This document shows positions 8,949-17,765 of a stretch of DNA of 64,000 nucleotides, piece by piece. The notes under the pieces are model-generated. The model was not told where the DNA came from. It worked only from the letters and a program-made list of their open reading frames with translations, and searched no databases. A program made the position numbers and the translations under genes. Numbering within the stretch: the first letter of the stretch is position 1; every line of letters starts with the position of its first letter. The DNA is from Clostridium muellerianum (GTDB lineage: Bacteria > Bacillota > Clostridia > Clostridiales > Clostridiaceae), in the NCBI RefSeq assembly GCF_012926525.1, contig NZ_JABBNI010000025.1:248001-312000 (forward strand), given 5' to 3'.

Positions 8949-11236
8949 TATTTACTCTTTTCTTGTATTGCCATAAACACCTTTTCTGGAGTTATTGGAA
9001 GAGATGTAATTCTAACACCTACAGCATTATAAACTGCTTGTGCAATTGCTGGTGCTGGTGTATTTACAACTACTTCTCCTATGGATTTTGCTCCAAAAGG
9101 TCCTGTTGGCTCATAACTTTCTTCAAAATCCACTCTTATATTTCCTACATCTTTTCTGCATGGAATTTTATACTGCATAAATGTGTTTGTCATAAGTTTA
9201 CCATTTTTATTATACAACACATCTTCATAAAGTGCTAATCCTATACCTTGAGAAATTCCACCTTCTACCTGAAGTCTAGCTAAATTAGAATTTATAACTG
9301 TTCCACAATCTGTTACAGCCACATAGTCTATCATGTCTATTTTTCCTGTCTCTTTGTCTACTTCTATTTCTGCAAATCCTGCAATAAATGGCGGTGGAGA
9401 TACTTCACTTCCATGAGTAGCATTGCCTACAAGCTGACATTTTACTGTGCCTAATACCATCTGTTCAGCTAATTTTTCTAAACTTAAATTTTTCTTTCCA
9501 TCAACAGTTTTTATAGTTTCTCCATCAAATTCCACATCTTCAAAAGATACTTCTAACATTTTAGCTGCTTGCCTTACAATCTTTTCTTTTAAATCTTCCG
9601 CTGCCTTTACTACAGCCATTCCTGTAACATAAGTTGTACTAGAAGCATAAGAACCTGGATCATATGGCGATACATCTGTATCTGCTGAATATACTATAAT
9701 TTTTTTCATATCAGTTTCTAAAATTTCAGCTGCCATTTGAGTAAGTATTGTATCACTTCCAGTTCCCATATCTGTAGAACCTACAAGAAGTGTGTAATTT
9801 CCATCATCATTTAATCTAACTTCAGCAGAAGCAGTATCTATTTTTTCTATTCCCGAACCCTGCATAGTCACTGCCATGCCTACAGCTCTTACTTTAGTTT
9901 CACTTATCTCTCTTTTAGGATATTTTTCATCCCAACCTATTAACTTTTTACCTTTTTCTATGCATTTGTGAAGAGTAGAACTTTCTATTTTCTTACCATC
10001 ATCATATATTAAGCACGTTTCTCCTGCCTTAATTAAATTTTTCATTCTAATTTCTGTTGGGTCCATTTTTAAAGCTTGTGCTAATTTATTAACAGTACAT
10101 TCAACAGCAAAAGTTCCTTGAGTTGCTCCATATCCTCTAAAAGCTCCTGATGGAGTTTTGTTTGTATATACTACACTTCCCATAAATCTAACAGCTTTTG
10201 TTTTATTATATAAAGGAAGAGTTTTTTGACCTACAAGTCCAAATACTGTAGATGCATGTTCACCATAAGCTCCTGTATCTGACAAAGCCTGTATATCTAT
10301 GGCTCTTATATATCCTTCACTATCGGCTCCCATTCTAACTTTTACTCTCATAGCATGACGGGTAGTTGTACATTCAAAAGTTTCTTTTCTATCATATATA
10401 ATCATAGATGGTTTTCCTGTTTTTAAAGTTACTATAGCCGAAAATATTTCCACTGCAACAGTTTGTTTACCACCAAATCCTCCACCTATTCTTGGCTTAA
10501 TTACTCTTATTTTACTTGATGGTATATCAAGAGCTCTAGCTAATTTTCTTCTAACATGAAAGGGAATTTGTGTAGAACTTATAACAACAAGTCTTCCTGC
10601 ATGATCAATATAATTAAATGAACGATAAGTTTCCATCATACAGTGAGCCTGTGCTTGTGTATAATAAGTATCCTCTACCACCACATCACAATTTTCAAAT
10701 TCCTTTTCTAAATCTCCAGCTTCTATCTTTTGAATTGAAACAACATTTTTTTCTTTCTGCATGCCAATATCAAAATTGCAGTGAAGATTGTCTTCTGCAT
10801 GAATTACTGACTTATGTCCTTCTGCTTTTTCAAAATCCAAAACAGGTTCAAACTTCTCATATTCAACCTTTATTAATTTCATAGCTTTTAATGCAGTTTT
10901 TTCATCAACTGCAGCTACAATTGCCACTTCATCTCCTACATATCTTACAACTTCATCTAATATTAAACGATCATAAGGTGAAGGTTCTGGATAAGATTGT
11001 CCAGCTAAAGTAAATCTTACATTAGGTACATCTTTATATGTTAAAACACATTCCACACCATCTATTTTTTCTGCTTTTGATGTGTCTATAGACTTTATTT
11101 TTGCAAAAGCATGGGGACTTCTAAGTATTTTTATAACTAACGCATCTTTAACTGCTAAATCCTCTGTATAAACAGGTTTACCAGTTACAATACTCATTCC
11201 ATCTATTTTTGAAATACCTTTACCAACTATTCTCAT
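8948..11236 (-). CDS. xdhA: Xanthine-dehydrogenase-type molybdenum hydroxylase, Mo-binding subunit
   Basis: A 762-residue catalytic subunit of the xanthine oxidase family, which hydroxylates purines or related heterocycles with water as the oxygen source. The molybdopterin-contacting GGGFGGKQ motif lies near residue 250 and AFRGYGATQG near residue 370. The catalytic glutamate is visible near residue 721 in SIGEVVVN. The FAD and 2Fe-2S subunits are encoded directly upstream, giving the three-subunit form usual in clostridia. YqeC, MocA and YqeB downstream suggest a cytosine-dinucleotide cofactor with labile selenium. No in-frame TGA suggests selenocysteine. The substrate (xanthine, hypoxanthine, nicotinate-like) cannot be fixed from sequence alone. 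Confidence 0.88.
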   Translation of the reverse strand: MRIVGKGISKIDGMSIVTGKPVYTEDLAVKDALVIKILRSPHAFAKIKSIDTSKAEKIDGVECVLTYKDVPNVRFTLAGQSYPEPSPYDRLILDEVVRYVGDEVAIVAAVDEKTALKAMKLIKVEYEKFEPVLDFEKAEGHKSVIHAEDNLHCNFDIGMQKEKNVVSIQKIEAGDLEKEFENCDVVVEDTYYTQAQAHCMMETYRSFNYIDHAGRLVVISSTQIPFHVRRKLARALDIPSSKIRVIKPRIGGGFGGKQTVAVEIFSAIVTLKTGKPSMIIYDRKETFECTTTRHAMRVKVRMGADSEGYIRAIDIQALSDTGAYGEHASTVFGLVGQKTLPLYNKTKAVRFMGSVVYTNKTPSGAFRGYGATQGTFAVECTVNKLAQALKMDPTEIRMKNLIKAGETCLIYDDGKKIESSTLHKCIEKGKKLIGWDEKYPKREISETKVRAVGMAVTMQGSGIEKIDTASAEVRLNDDGNYTLLVGSTDMGTGSDTILTQMAAEILETDMKKIIVYSADTDVSPYDPGSYASSTTYVTGMAVVKAAEDLKEKIVRQAAKMLEVSFEDVEFDGETIKTVDGKKNLSLEKLAEQMVLGTVKCQLVGNATHGSEVSPPPFIAGFAEIEVDKETGKIDMIDYVAVTDCGTVINSNLARLQVEGGISQGIGLALYEDVLYNKNGKLMTNTFMQYKIPCRKDVGNIRVDFEESYEPTGPFGAKSIGEVVVNTPAPAIAQAVYNAVGVRITSLPITPEKVFMAIQEKSK

Positions 11237-11238
11237 GT

Positions 11239-11688
11239 TTATGCTACCCCCAGATATTTTTTAACTGCCCTTAATTGTCCCATATAACCTGTACATCTGC
11301 ATAAGTTGCCAGTTAAATAGTGAATTATTTCTTCTTCTGTTGGATTTTTAAGCTCATTTTTCATAGCAATTACAGTCATTATAAAACCTGGACTACAAAA
11401 TCCACACTGATCTGCTCCTTCTGATACAAGAATTTTGGCAAACTCCTCTGCTTCTTTCTGTACTCCTTCTATAGTAGTAATATTTTTTCCATTAACTCTT
11501 ATAGATAAAGTTGAACAGGATAAAGTTGGCTTTCCATCTATCCATACTGTGCAAAGCCCGCAGCAAGTTGTATCACAGCCTTTTCTTACACTCATTATTC
11601 CATTATTTCTTAAAGTATCTGCTAAAAACTCATCTTTTTCTATTTCAAAATTAACTTTTTTATTATTTATAATAACTTCTATTTGCAC
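11239..11688 (-). CDS. xdhC: 2Fe-2S subunit of molybdenum hydroxylase
   Basis: A 149-residue two-domain iron-sulfur protein. The plant-type 2Fe-2S set is at C38, C43, C46 and C58. The second cluster, near the molybdopterin, uses C95, C98, C130 and C132 (CGFC...CRC). It passes electrons from the Mo centre to FAD. The reading frame overlaps the FAD subunit gene by 10 bases and ends two bases before the large-subunit start, so the three are translationally coupled. Length and cysteine spacing match the family exactly. Confidence 0.93.
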   Translation of the reverse strand: MQIEVIINNKKVNFEIEKDEFLADTLRNNGIMSVRKGCDTTCCGLCTVWIDGKPTLSCSTLSIRVNGKNITTIEGVQKEAEEFAKILVSEGADQCGFCSPGFIMTVIAMKNELKNPTEEEIIHYLTGNLCRCTGYMGQLRAVKKYLGVA

Positions 11689-12476
11689 TGTAATACCTCC
11701 ATTATTGCTCTCTTTATAAGAACTTTACACATAGATTTTCTATATTCTCCAGAACCCCTCATATTTGTTCCAAAACATAACTCTTCTGAAGCCATACTTG
11801 CTATATTCTCTATATTTTGCGTACTAAAATCTTCCCTTGATAACTCCTTTGATGCAGCTTTAGCAATTTTAGCATTTAAAGGTCTAGCTCCCACGACTAT
11901 ATTCCACTGATTTTCTAATCTTGAAACAGCTACATTTAATATTGGATAATCACTTATAGCATTTCTTAAATTTTCATAAACAGCTTTTCTATTATTTTTC
12001 TTTATAAATATTCTAGTTAAAATATCTTTTTCATAAGGTCTTTCTAAAAACTCTTCCAAAAACATTCTTTTTCCTTTATATAGTTCTACTTCTGTGTCCA
12101 AAGATAATAAAGCTGTTATTAAATCAGAAAAACCATACTTTGAGTATACAGTAGCACCTACAGTGACTACATTTCTAAACTGCACTCCTATTATGTTACT
12201 AACAGATTTAGGTAATAATCCATTAAAATATTCTTTAAACAAAGGACTTGTCTCAATATCTCTAAAAGTTGTCATAGCCCCTACTTCTATATATTCATTA
12301 TCTTCTTTTATATAATTTAAATTAAGTTTTGATAAATCTATAGCTGTTCCTATTCGTTTTGCACCCATTCTTAAAAAGGCACATCCTCCAAGAATGGTAT
12401 TGCTTTTTTTATCCGTAAGCATTCTATATGCTTCATCAATTGTTTCAGGTTGAACTAGATCTAGTATTGTAAACAT
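11679..12476 (-). CDS. xdhB: FAD-binding subunit of molybdenum hydroxylase
   Basis: A 265-residue protein of the CO-dehydrogenase flavoprotein / xanthine dehydrogenase FAD family. FAD-contacting motifs are recognisable: ILGGCAFLRMG near residues 28-38 and TVGATVYSKYGFSD near residues 105-118. The C-terminal domain starts near residue 165. It is the first gene of the operon and overlaps the 2Fe-2S gene by 10 bases. It accepts electrons from the iron-sulfur subunit; the final acceptor is unknown. The long upstream region (12477-12890) probably carries the operon's regulation. Confidence 0.9.
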   Translation of the reverse strand: MFTILDLVQPETIDEAYRMLTDKKSNTILGGCAFLRMGAKRIGTAIDLSKLNLNYIKEDNEYIEVGAMTTFRDIETSPLFKEYFNGLLPKSVSNIIGVQFRNVVTVGATVYSKYGFSDLITALLSLDTEVELYKGKRMFLEEFLERPYEKDILTRIFIKKNNRKAVYENLRNAISDYPILNVAVSRLENQWNIVVGARPLNAKIAKAASKELSREDFSTQNIENIASMASEELCFGTNMRGSGEYRKSMCKVLIKRAIMEVLQCK

Positions 12477-12889
12477 ATTAATCTCCTTATATATTATAAT
12501 TTCTTATTTAAATTTCCATTATCATGTAATCTTGGGCAAAAATATGTATTGTTCGTGTTTTTATATTTTTACAGAATTTATTATATCATACATTTTATAA
12601 AAAACGAATATTTATTTATTTTTTTACAAAAAAATTTGTATATATACCCATTTTCATTAAATTTGCATGCTTTTTATAAAACATAATACACGATTTTATT
12701 TGTATACGATTTTAATCACGAATATTTTTACTTTTTAAAACACATATACTTCGTGATTATATTTAATTATTCTATATTTTACTTATAGGCATTATATCAA
12801 GTTTATCTTTAATAAGTATATGCGAATATCTTTATAAAGAATCTTAAAAAAATAACAAACTAATCCTCATTCAAAAAGTTTTTCTTATA
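12477..12889. promoter_or_regulatory. Regulatory region of the molybdenum hydroxylase operon
   Basis: No gene is present. On the minus strand a TATAAT (12580-12585) follows a weak -35, TTCGTT (12603-12608), by 17 bases. Five CGAA motifs in both orientations occur at 12552-12555, 12605-12608, 12719-12722, 12750-12753 and 12823-12826; several read ACGAATAT. Two of them form a 9-bp inverted repeat (AATCACGAA/TTCGTGATT). CGAA-containing boxes recall PurR sites of Firmicutes, but the link is an inference. No purine riboswitch core was found. Confidence 0.4.
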
Positions 12890-12935
12890 AAAAAAAGCTG
12901 TGAAAATAAGGTCCTATCCCTTATGTTTCACAGCT
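12890..12935 (-). terminator. Terminator of the eut locus
   Basis: The stem AGCTGTGAAA/TTTCACAGCT with a paired inner part is followed on the minus strand by a run of eight U. It lies about 200 bases past eutQ and ends the ethanolamine operon. Confidence 0.8.
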
Positions 12936-12940
12936 CTAAT

Positions 12941-13124
12941 TTATCCGATCGCTACCATTGCTAATACCCCCATCTTCTTTAAGTGGGGGATAGCTACTTT
13001 ACGCGCCTGGATAAGTTCTTCTAAGGCTCAGATGGGTTAAATGTCTAAATGACATTTAACGAGTTTTTGCTCAGGTAAGAGGTATTCCTCACAAGCAAAC
13101 TCCACCTGAGTCTAAGAATCACTT
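12941..13124 (-). mobile_element. Palindromic remnant resembling an IS200/IS605 end, copy 1
   Basis: On the minus strand, a long imperfect hairpin (ATTCTTAGACTCAGGTGG pairing with CCATCTGAGCCTTAGAAG) encloses smaller hairpins (GAGG-AATA-CCTC and GTTAAATGTC-ATTTA-GACATTTAAC). Then comes CTTATCCAGGCGCG and a C-rich/G-rich hairpin (CCCCCACTT...GGGGG) followed by TATTAGCAAT. No transposase gene remains. A related fragment lies at 44461-44550. Subterminal hairpins of this type are typical of IS200/IS605 elements, but the family is inferred by resemblance only. Confidence 0.45.
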
Positions 13125-13139
13125 GATATACTATTTATT

Positions 13140-13598
13140 CTATTTTTGTTCTGCCCAATCTGCTGGATATGTTACATATAAAAACTTTGCATAGTTTGGT
13201 ACTGAAAATTGTATTTTTGAGTTTTTAGGTATAAAGATTATATCTCCTCGATTTCCTACAACTTTTCTTCCATCTATATTAATTTCTAAAGTTCCTTCTA
13301 TAACATAATCTACTTCATCATATGTTAATGTCCAGTCAAAACATGTCTTATCCATTTCCATAAGACCACATCCAAGTCTTGGACTCTCCTCTAAAGTTAC
13401 AAGATCTTTAAGATAAACTTTATCTCCTTCTTTTCCTGTATCAAATTTTTCTGGTTTAACTGTATTTAATTTTACTGATAATATTCCACTTGGATCTACA
13501 TGTTTTTCAAAGTCTTCCTTGTTAGTACTTCCAGTTAAAGTTTCTGTAATTATTTTTCTTACCATATCTTCAAGTAATTTTGAATCAATATTTTGCAT
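13140..13598 (-). CDS. eutQ: EutQ-like cupin protein
   Basis: A 152-residue protein ending in a cupin fold (residues ~60-150, with the VDYVIEGTLEINIDG and GDIIFIPKNSKIQF strands). In Salmonella EutQ has been linked to acetate kinase activity and microcompartment assembly. The Clostridium version is shorter and keeps mainly the cupin domain. ATG at 13598 is preferred because TAGGAGG lies eight bases before it; an upstream in-frame start would overlap that site. It is the last gene of the eut locus. Confidence 0.82.
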   Translation of the reverse strand: MQNIDSKLLEDMVRKIITETLTGSTNKEDFEKHVDPSGILSVKLNTVKPEKFDTGKEGDKVYLKDLVTLEESPRLGCGLMEMDKTCFDWTLTYDEVDYVIEGTLEINIDGRKVVGNRGDIIFIPKNSKIQFSVPNYAKFLYVTYPADWAEQK

Positions 13599-13629
13599 AT
13601 ATATACCTCCTAATTTTACCAACTAATAT

Positions 13630-14760
13630 TTAAGAATTCATCGCTTCACTGCCTGGGGCTTTACCTTCATTATTTTTAGATACAATACTGCTTTTAGAAG
13701 CTATTACACAAGCCAACATCACTGCCGTAACGCCTCCAACCAGCTTTCCAACTATCATAGGGAATATCATTTGTTTTGCCACACCTGCAACAAAACCTAA
13801 ATGATCACCAAATACAAAAGCTGCACTTACAGCAAAGGCTACATTTATAAGCTTACCTCTGTCATCCATATCTTTAAGCATTCCAAACATAGGAATATTA
13901 TTTGCAAGAGTTGCTACCATACCTGCTGCTGCAACATCATTCATTCCAAGAAGTGATCCAAGTCTCATAAGTGGCTTTTTAAATACTTTTGTAATTACAT
14001 AAACCATAGGGAATGCACCAGCTAATACTACTGCAATATCTCCAACTACTTTAATTCCGTCATCTAGTGGAGTCATTCCTGGGATTATAACTAATCCTGT
14101 TAGCTTTTCTATTATTCCACAAGCAAGTCCTATTGTTATAAGTATAACTACAAATTTTCCGAACAAGTTAAATCCATTTATCATTTTTTCTGGTATTTTC
14201 CAAAGTCCTATAGCTATAAGCGCTGCAAAAATTACTATTGGTACTAAATTTCTAAGTATCATTCCTATTCCAAGTCCTGCTACAAGACCACCTATTAAAC
14301 AGCCTATTGGAATTGTTATAATACCTGCAAGCACACCTGTTGCTAAGAACTTATGATCTTTTTTCTCGATGATTCCAAGTGCTACTGGAATTGTAAATAC
14401 TATTGTAGGTCCCATCATTGATCCTAGTATTGCTCCTGCAAATAAACCTGCTGCTTTAGTTTCTGCAAGTTGAGTTGCAAGTGGAAATCCTCCCATATCA
14501 CAAGCAAGTAATGTTGTTGCAAACATAGATGGATCTGCACCAAGAGCTTTATAAAGTGGAACTACTACTGGTTTTAACACGTTTGCAAGCACTGGAGCCA
14601 AACATATAACACCTACCATTGCTACAGTAAGTGAACCCATAGCCATAAAACCTTCTTCAAATTTCTCTCCTAGTCCGAACTTATTTCCAATACATTTATC
14701 AATAGCTGAAACAGCCATAAATACAACCATGATATATATAATTATTTCATTTATTTGCAT
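13630..14760 (-). CDS. eutH: Ethanolamine transporter EutH
   Basis: A 376-residue integral membrane protein with about ten predicted segments and many Gly-rich helices (GAILGSMMGPTIVFTIP). It matches the EutH family, which imports ethanolamine, particularly at low pH when diffusion is limiting. The ATG at 14760 begins the conserved hydrophobic N-terminus, with GGGGAT upstream. An upstream in-frame start lacks a ribosome site and would place RRDGD at the N-terminus. It lies between eutN and eutQ in the catabolic operon. Confidence 0.9.
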   Translation of the reverse strand: MQINEIIIYIMVVFMAVSAIDKCIGNKFGLGEKFEEGFMAMGSLTVAMVGVICLAPVLANVLKPVVVPLYKALGADPSMFATTLLACDMGGFPLATQLAETKAAGLFAGAILGSMMGPTIVFTIPVALGIIEKKDHKFLATGVLAGIITIPIGCLIGGLVAGLGIGMILRNLVPIVIFAALIAIGLWKIPEKMINGFNLFGKFVVILITIGLACGIIEKLTGLVIIPGMTPLDDGIKVVGDIAVVLAGAFPMVYVITKVFKKPLMRLGSLLGMNDVAAAGMVATLANNIPMFGMLKDMDDRGKLINVAFAVSAAFVFGDHLGFVAGVAKQMIFPMIVGKLVGGVTAVMLACVIASKSSIVSKNNEGKAPGSEAMNS

Positions 14761-14830
14761 GTTATCCCCATCCCTCCGTTTAAACATATTAAAGAAATAC
14801 ACTAATCAATAGTTATTTTTTTAACATGAT

Positions 14831-15112
14831 TTATTTTAGTAAACTTTCTTCTACTTCCAGACTATCAATAATTCCAACAATCACTGCATCTATAGGGACT
14901 GCTTTTATATCAAAGGAAGACTTTGCTGCACTTCCCTTTGTTACAAGTACAGTTTCTCCTATCCCTGCACCTACATTATCAACAGCTACAAAGGCTGACC
15001 TTCCACCTTCATCCGTACTTTTAGACGGTGATACTACAAGAAACTTTAACCCATTTAACTTTTCATCTTTTCTTGTAGCCCATACATTGCCAATAACTTT
15101 TCCTATAACCAT
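14831..15112 (-). CDS. eutN: EutN/CcmL vertex protein
   Basis: A 93-residue protein of the EutN/CcmL family, which forms pentamers that close the vertices of bacterial microcompartments. The opening MVIGKVIGNVWATRK and the central AVDNVGAGIGETVLVTKGSAA are diagnostic. It is encoded between the uncharacterised eut gene and eutH. One such gene is expected per shell, and no second copy was found in this window. Confidence 0.92.
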   Translation of the reverse strand: MVIGKVIGNVWATRKDEKLNGLKFLVVSPSKSTDEGGRSAFVAVDNVGAGIGETVLVTKGSAAKSSFDIKAVPIDAVIVGIIDSLEVEESLLK

Positions 15113-15127
15113 AGTTTTCCTCCAAAG

Positions 15128-15835
15128 CTACACTCTCTTTATTTTTAAATGGTTAATTCTAATAAAGTCTTGTGCAAGTGGTGTTAATATAGATTTTTTA
15201 AGTATGCCTATTTCCTTTACACCATCCATATAAAGCCTTCTTAAGTCTAATTCTGTTATAAGCTTTTTACTCAAAGAATTCTTTATAACCTCTTGTTCTT
15301 TTTCAATTTTTTCGCTTATACTGTTCTCATAAACTTCATGGTTCTGTGATCTGTGAATATCTTGTCCACATAACAATGTTCTTATTAAATTTCCTTCATT
15401 TAATATATCAACACCATTATATATAAGTTTTTGTTCATATTCTGTGTAAAGCTTATATAAGTTTTTATTGGCACCTGACATATATTTTCTATATTCTATT
15501 CCATCTTCTAAAACGTATACTCTTTTACCTTTAAAAAGTGCATTTATAATAATGTGTTCATATTCACCATTACAAAGTCCAAGAGCTAAATTAGATAAAA
15601 CTTTTAAATTTAATTTTGATAATACAATTGCCTTATAACAGTCTACATTTATATCACTGCTATATGAATCAACTATATACTTTTCTTCTAAAGCTTCTTT
15701 TATATTAGAATTTTCAAAACAATCTTCCAGCAATAATACTTTATCCTTAATGTATCTATTCTCATCATAGGATAACTTTTGTATTCTTCTCATTACTTCT
15801 TTAGTAATCATATCTACTAAATTTTCCATATCCAA
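15128..15835 (-). CDS. Uncharacterised ethanolamine-utilization protein (TIGR02536-like)
   Basis: A 235-residue soluble protein in the position where Firmicutes eut loci carry a conserved protein without known function (TIGR02536). No catalytic motif is recognised. It starts with an amphipathic segment, MDMENLVDMITKEVMRRIQKL, of the kind that targets cargo into microcompartments. The middle has Rossmann-like alternation. The C-terminus is basic (INHLKIKRV). It lies between pduL and eutN with short gaps, so it is surely co-expressed with the shell. A structural or cargo role is an inference. Confidence 0.6.
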   Translation of the reverse strand: MDMENLVDMITKEVMRRIQKLSYDENRYIKDKVLLLEDCFENSNIKEALEEKYIVDSYSSDINVDCYKAIVLSKLNLKVLSNLALGLCNGEYEHIIINALFKGKRVYVLEDGIEYRKYMSGANKNLYKLYTEYEQKLIYNGVDILNEGNLIRTLLCGQDIHRSQNHEVYENSISEKIEKEQEVIKNSLSKKLITELDLRRLYMDGVKEIGILKKSILTPLAQDFIRINHLKIKRV

Positions 15836-15859
15836 TTATATCACATCCTTTATGGAAAG

Positions 15860-16486
15860 CTATTTTAAAATTTTTGCTCTTGTTCCTTTTACAAATCCAC
15901 AAGCATTTGCTTCATCATAATCTATGTGCATAAAAGTTCTGAAGTTTTCATTTACCCTTATAACAACATCATCGAAAATTAAAGGTCTGCTGCTTAAAAC
16001 TTTAACTTTAACTATCTCTTTATCCTTTACATTGTAAAAAGCTGCATCTTTAGGACATAAATGTATGTGTCTCTTAGCTACTATAGCACCTTCCTTAAAA
16101 TCCTTAGAAGATTTTTCTGTTGCTACAGTAATTGCTGCACTGCCTTTAATATTTCCAGACTCTCTAATAGGAGCCTTTATTCCTAAAGAAAGAGCATCAG
16201 TAAGAGAAAGTTCTATTTGAGTATTTTTTCTTTCTGGTCCTAAAACCACTACATTTTTAATAGTACCTTTAGGTCCTATAAGTGTAACCCTTTCTTTGCA
16301 AGCATACTCTCCTACTTGAGACAACTCTTTTGCTTTTGTAAGCTTATACCCTGAGCCAAAAAGTAATTCTACATCTTCTCTCGAAAGATGTACATGCCTT
16401 CCAGAAGCTTCAACCTGTATAGAAAGTTTTTCTTCAATTCTTTTTAAAGCTTCTTGAACTATAAATTCCAAATCTAAACTTGCCAA
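15860..16486 (-). CDS. pduL: PduL-type phosphate acyltransferase
   Basis: A 208-residue PduL-family phosphotransacetylase that converts acetyl-CoA to acetyl phosphate, recycling CoA inside the compartment. It takes the place of EutD here. The metal-binding histidine motifs of the two PduL domains are visible: RHVHLS near residue 29, KRHIHL near residue 139 and the terminal MHIDYDEANACG near residue 190. The N-terminal ~20 residues (LEFIVQEALKRIEEKL) form an amphipathic helix typical of microcompartment encapsulation peptides. Confidence 0.9.
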   Translation of the reverse strand: MASLDLEFIVQEALKRIEEKLSIQVEASGRHVHLSREDVELLFGSGYKLTKAKELSQVGEYACKERVTLIGPKGTIKNVVVLGPERKNTQIELSLTDALSLGIKAPIRESGNIKGSAAITVATEKSSKDFKEGAIVAKRHIHLCPKDAAFYNVKDKEIVKVKVLSSRPLIFDDVVIRVNENFRTFMHIDYDEANACGFVKGTRAKILK

Positions 16487-16500
16487 CCTTATACCCCTTT

Positions 16501-17262
16501 CTACTTATATTTACCTGTAAGATATCTAAACATTATTACATAAAAGCAGCTGCTTAATCTATTTAGAGCTCTTATGATATCTTCTCTTGATACCTCTCCC
16601 TCTTCATTTTTAAAAGCTTTAAATGCTTCTATTTCTACCTCACGAACAGCACTTCTTAATGAATTTATTGAAATTACAATTTCACCCATCTTATAACTTG
16701 TAAAAAAGTGTTCCATATTAAAATACTTTTTAGGATTATGAGAAATTTCTCTAATTTCCTTTTCATTCATTCCTATAAGATTAATATCTCTGAGAGGTTT
16801 CTCTAAAACTTCACACCTTAATATCTCTCTTACAAAGGATAAAATTTCTTCCAGCTCTAATACTAACTTTTCATTTTGAAGTTTTACTGCTAAAACTTGA
16901 GTTTCTAATATTTTAGACTCTAAACTATCTATTTTTCCTCTTAATACAATTTTTTTATGATCTTTAAATACTAACTTATTTCCATAAAGCTGAGTCATGT
17001 GTTCAGGTTTTTCCTCTAAATAACCACCTTGAAAGCACTTATATTTAGGAAAAATTTTACCCGAATCTTCACTTTGGTTTGAAACTTCAACTTTGCTATT
17101 TTTATTAGTTAATTTATCAACTATTACTAACTTAATATTTCTATCATTTAAATATTGTCTTGCAGACGGAGTTACAATAACCCCTTTTTCTATTTGAAAA
17201 TTCTTTTCACCTTCTGGTAAATTTTTAAGTTCCCTTCTTACTCCTGCTTCTGTAAGTACCAT
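16501..17262 (-). CDS. eutT: EutT-like cobalamin adenosyltransferase
   Basis: A 253-residue protein of the cobalamin adenosyltransferase family as found in Firmicutes eut loci. It supplies adenosylcobalamin for ethanolamine ammonia-lyase. The C-terminal ~150 residues form the helical-bundle domain; the N-terminal ~50 residues are an extra region (VLTEAGVRRELKNLP). The CCxxC metal motif of Salmonella EutT is not seen. ATG at 17262 is preferred because the in-frame GTG at 17271 overlaps the AAGGA site. It lies between eutM and pduL. Confidence 0.75.
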   Translation of the reverse strand: MVLTEAGVRRELKNLPEGEKNFQIEKGVIVTPSARQYLNDRNIKLVIVDKLTNKNSKVEVSNQSEDSGKIFPKYKCFQGGYLEEKPEHMTQLYGNKLVFKDHKKIVLRGKIDSLESKILETQVLAVKLQNEKLVLELEEILSFVREILRCEVLEKPLRDINLIGMNEKEIREISHNPKKYFNMEHFFTSYKMGEIVISINSLRSAVREVEIEAFKAFKNEEGEVSREDIIRALNRLSSCFYVIMFRYLTGKYK

Positions 17263-17298
17263 AATTTTCACATCCTTTTTAGAATGTCCTATATAAAC

Positions 17299-17334
17299 AT
17301 ACTATCCGTAAGTTAACTACCTAACGGATAGTAT
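17299..17334 (-). other. Intercistronic hairpin after eutM
   Basis: A perfect 11-bp stem, ATACTATCCGT/ACGGATAGTAT, with a 14-base loop and no U-run. It is placed directly downstream of the most abundant shell gene. A role in stabilising or processing the eutM mRNA is plausible. Confidence 0.5.
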
Positions 17335-17420
17335 ATTTTATTAGTTTCTAATAACCGCTAGCTTGTCCCCATGTTCTTAATCTGGAGTAAACAGCAATTC
17401 CTTTATCTATTTAAATAAAT

Positions 17421-17708
17421 TTATTGAATTTCTACTTTTGGAAGTATTGCATCTACTTCTGTATGTGGTCTTGGAATTACATGAACTGATATTAATTCTC
17501 CAACTCTTTCTGCAGCTGCTGCACCAGCATCTGTAGCTGCTTTAACAGCTCCAACGTCTCCTCTTACCATTACTGTAACAAGTCCGCCTCCTACATGTTC
17601 TTTTCCTACTAAAGTAACATTTGCAGCCTTAACCATAGCATCTGCTGCTTCTATTGCTCCTACTAATCCTTTTGTTTCAATCATTCCTAATGCGTTTGTA
17701 CTTGCCAT
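17421..17708 (-). CDS. eutM: Hexameric BMC shell protein EutM/PduA type
   Basis: A 95-residue single BMC-domain protein, the main hexagonal facet protein of the microcompartment. It shows the canonical start [20 protein letters not shown] and the HVIPRPH strand near residue 76. It has a strong AGGAGG ribosome site and a downstream stem-loop, both consistent with very high expression. The pore loop region near residues 38-44 (HVGGGLV) is Gly-rich. Confidence 0.93.
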   Translation of the reverse strand: MASTNALGMIETKGLVGAIEAADAMVKAANVTLVGKEHVGGGLVTVMVRGDVGAVKAATDAGAAAAERVGELISVHVIPRPHTEVDAILPKVEIQ

Positions 17709-17765
17709 TTTAAATTCCTCCTAAATATTTAAATAATTTTATTTTAATTTATAATCTTTTACTTA

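Noticed and set aside
8820-9032. A 70-codon plus-strand frame running from the palindrome into xdhA
   Set aside because: Antisense to the end of the hydroxylase gene and without a start signal.
12477-12889. Purine riboswitch upstream of the hydroxylase operon
   Set aside because: The conserved core of purine aptamers was looked for on the minus strand and not found.
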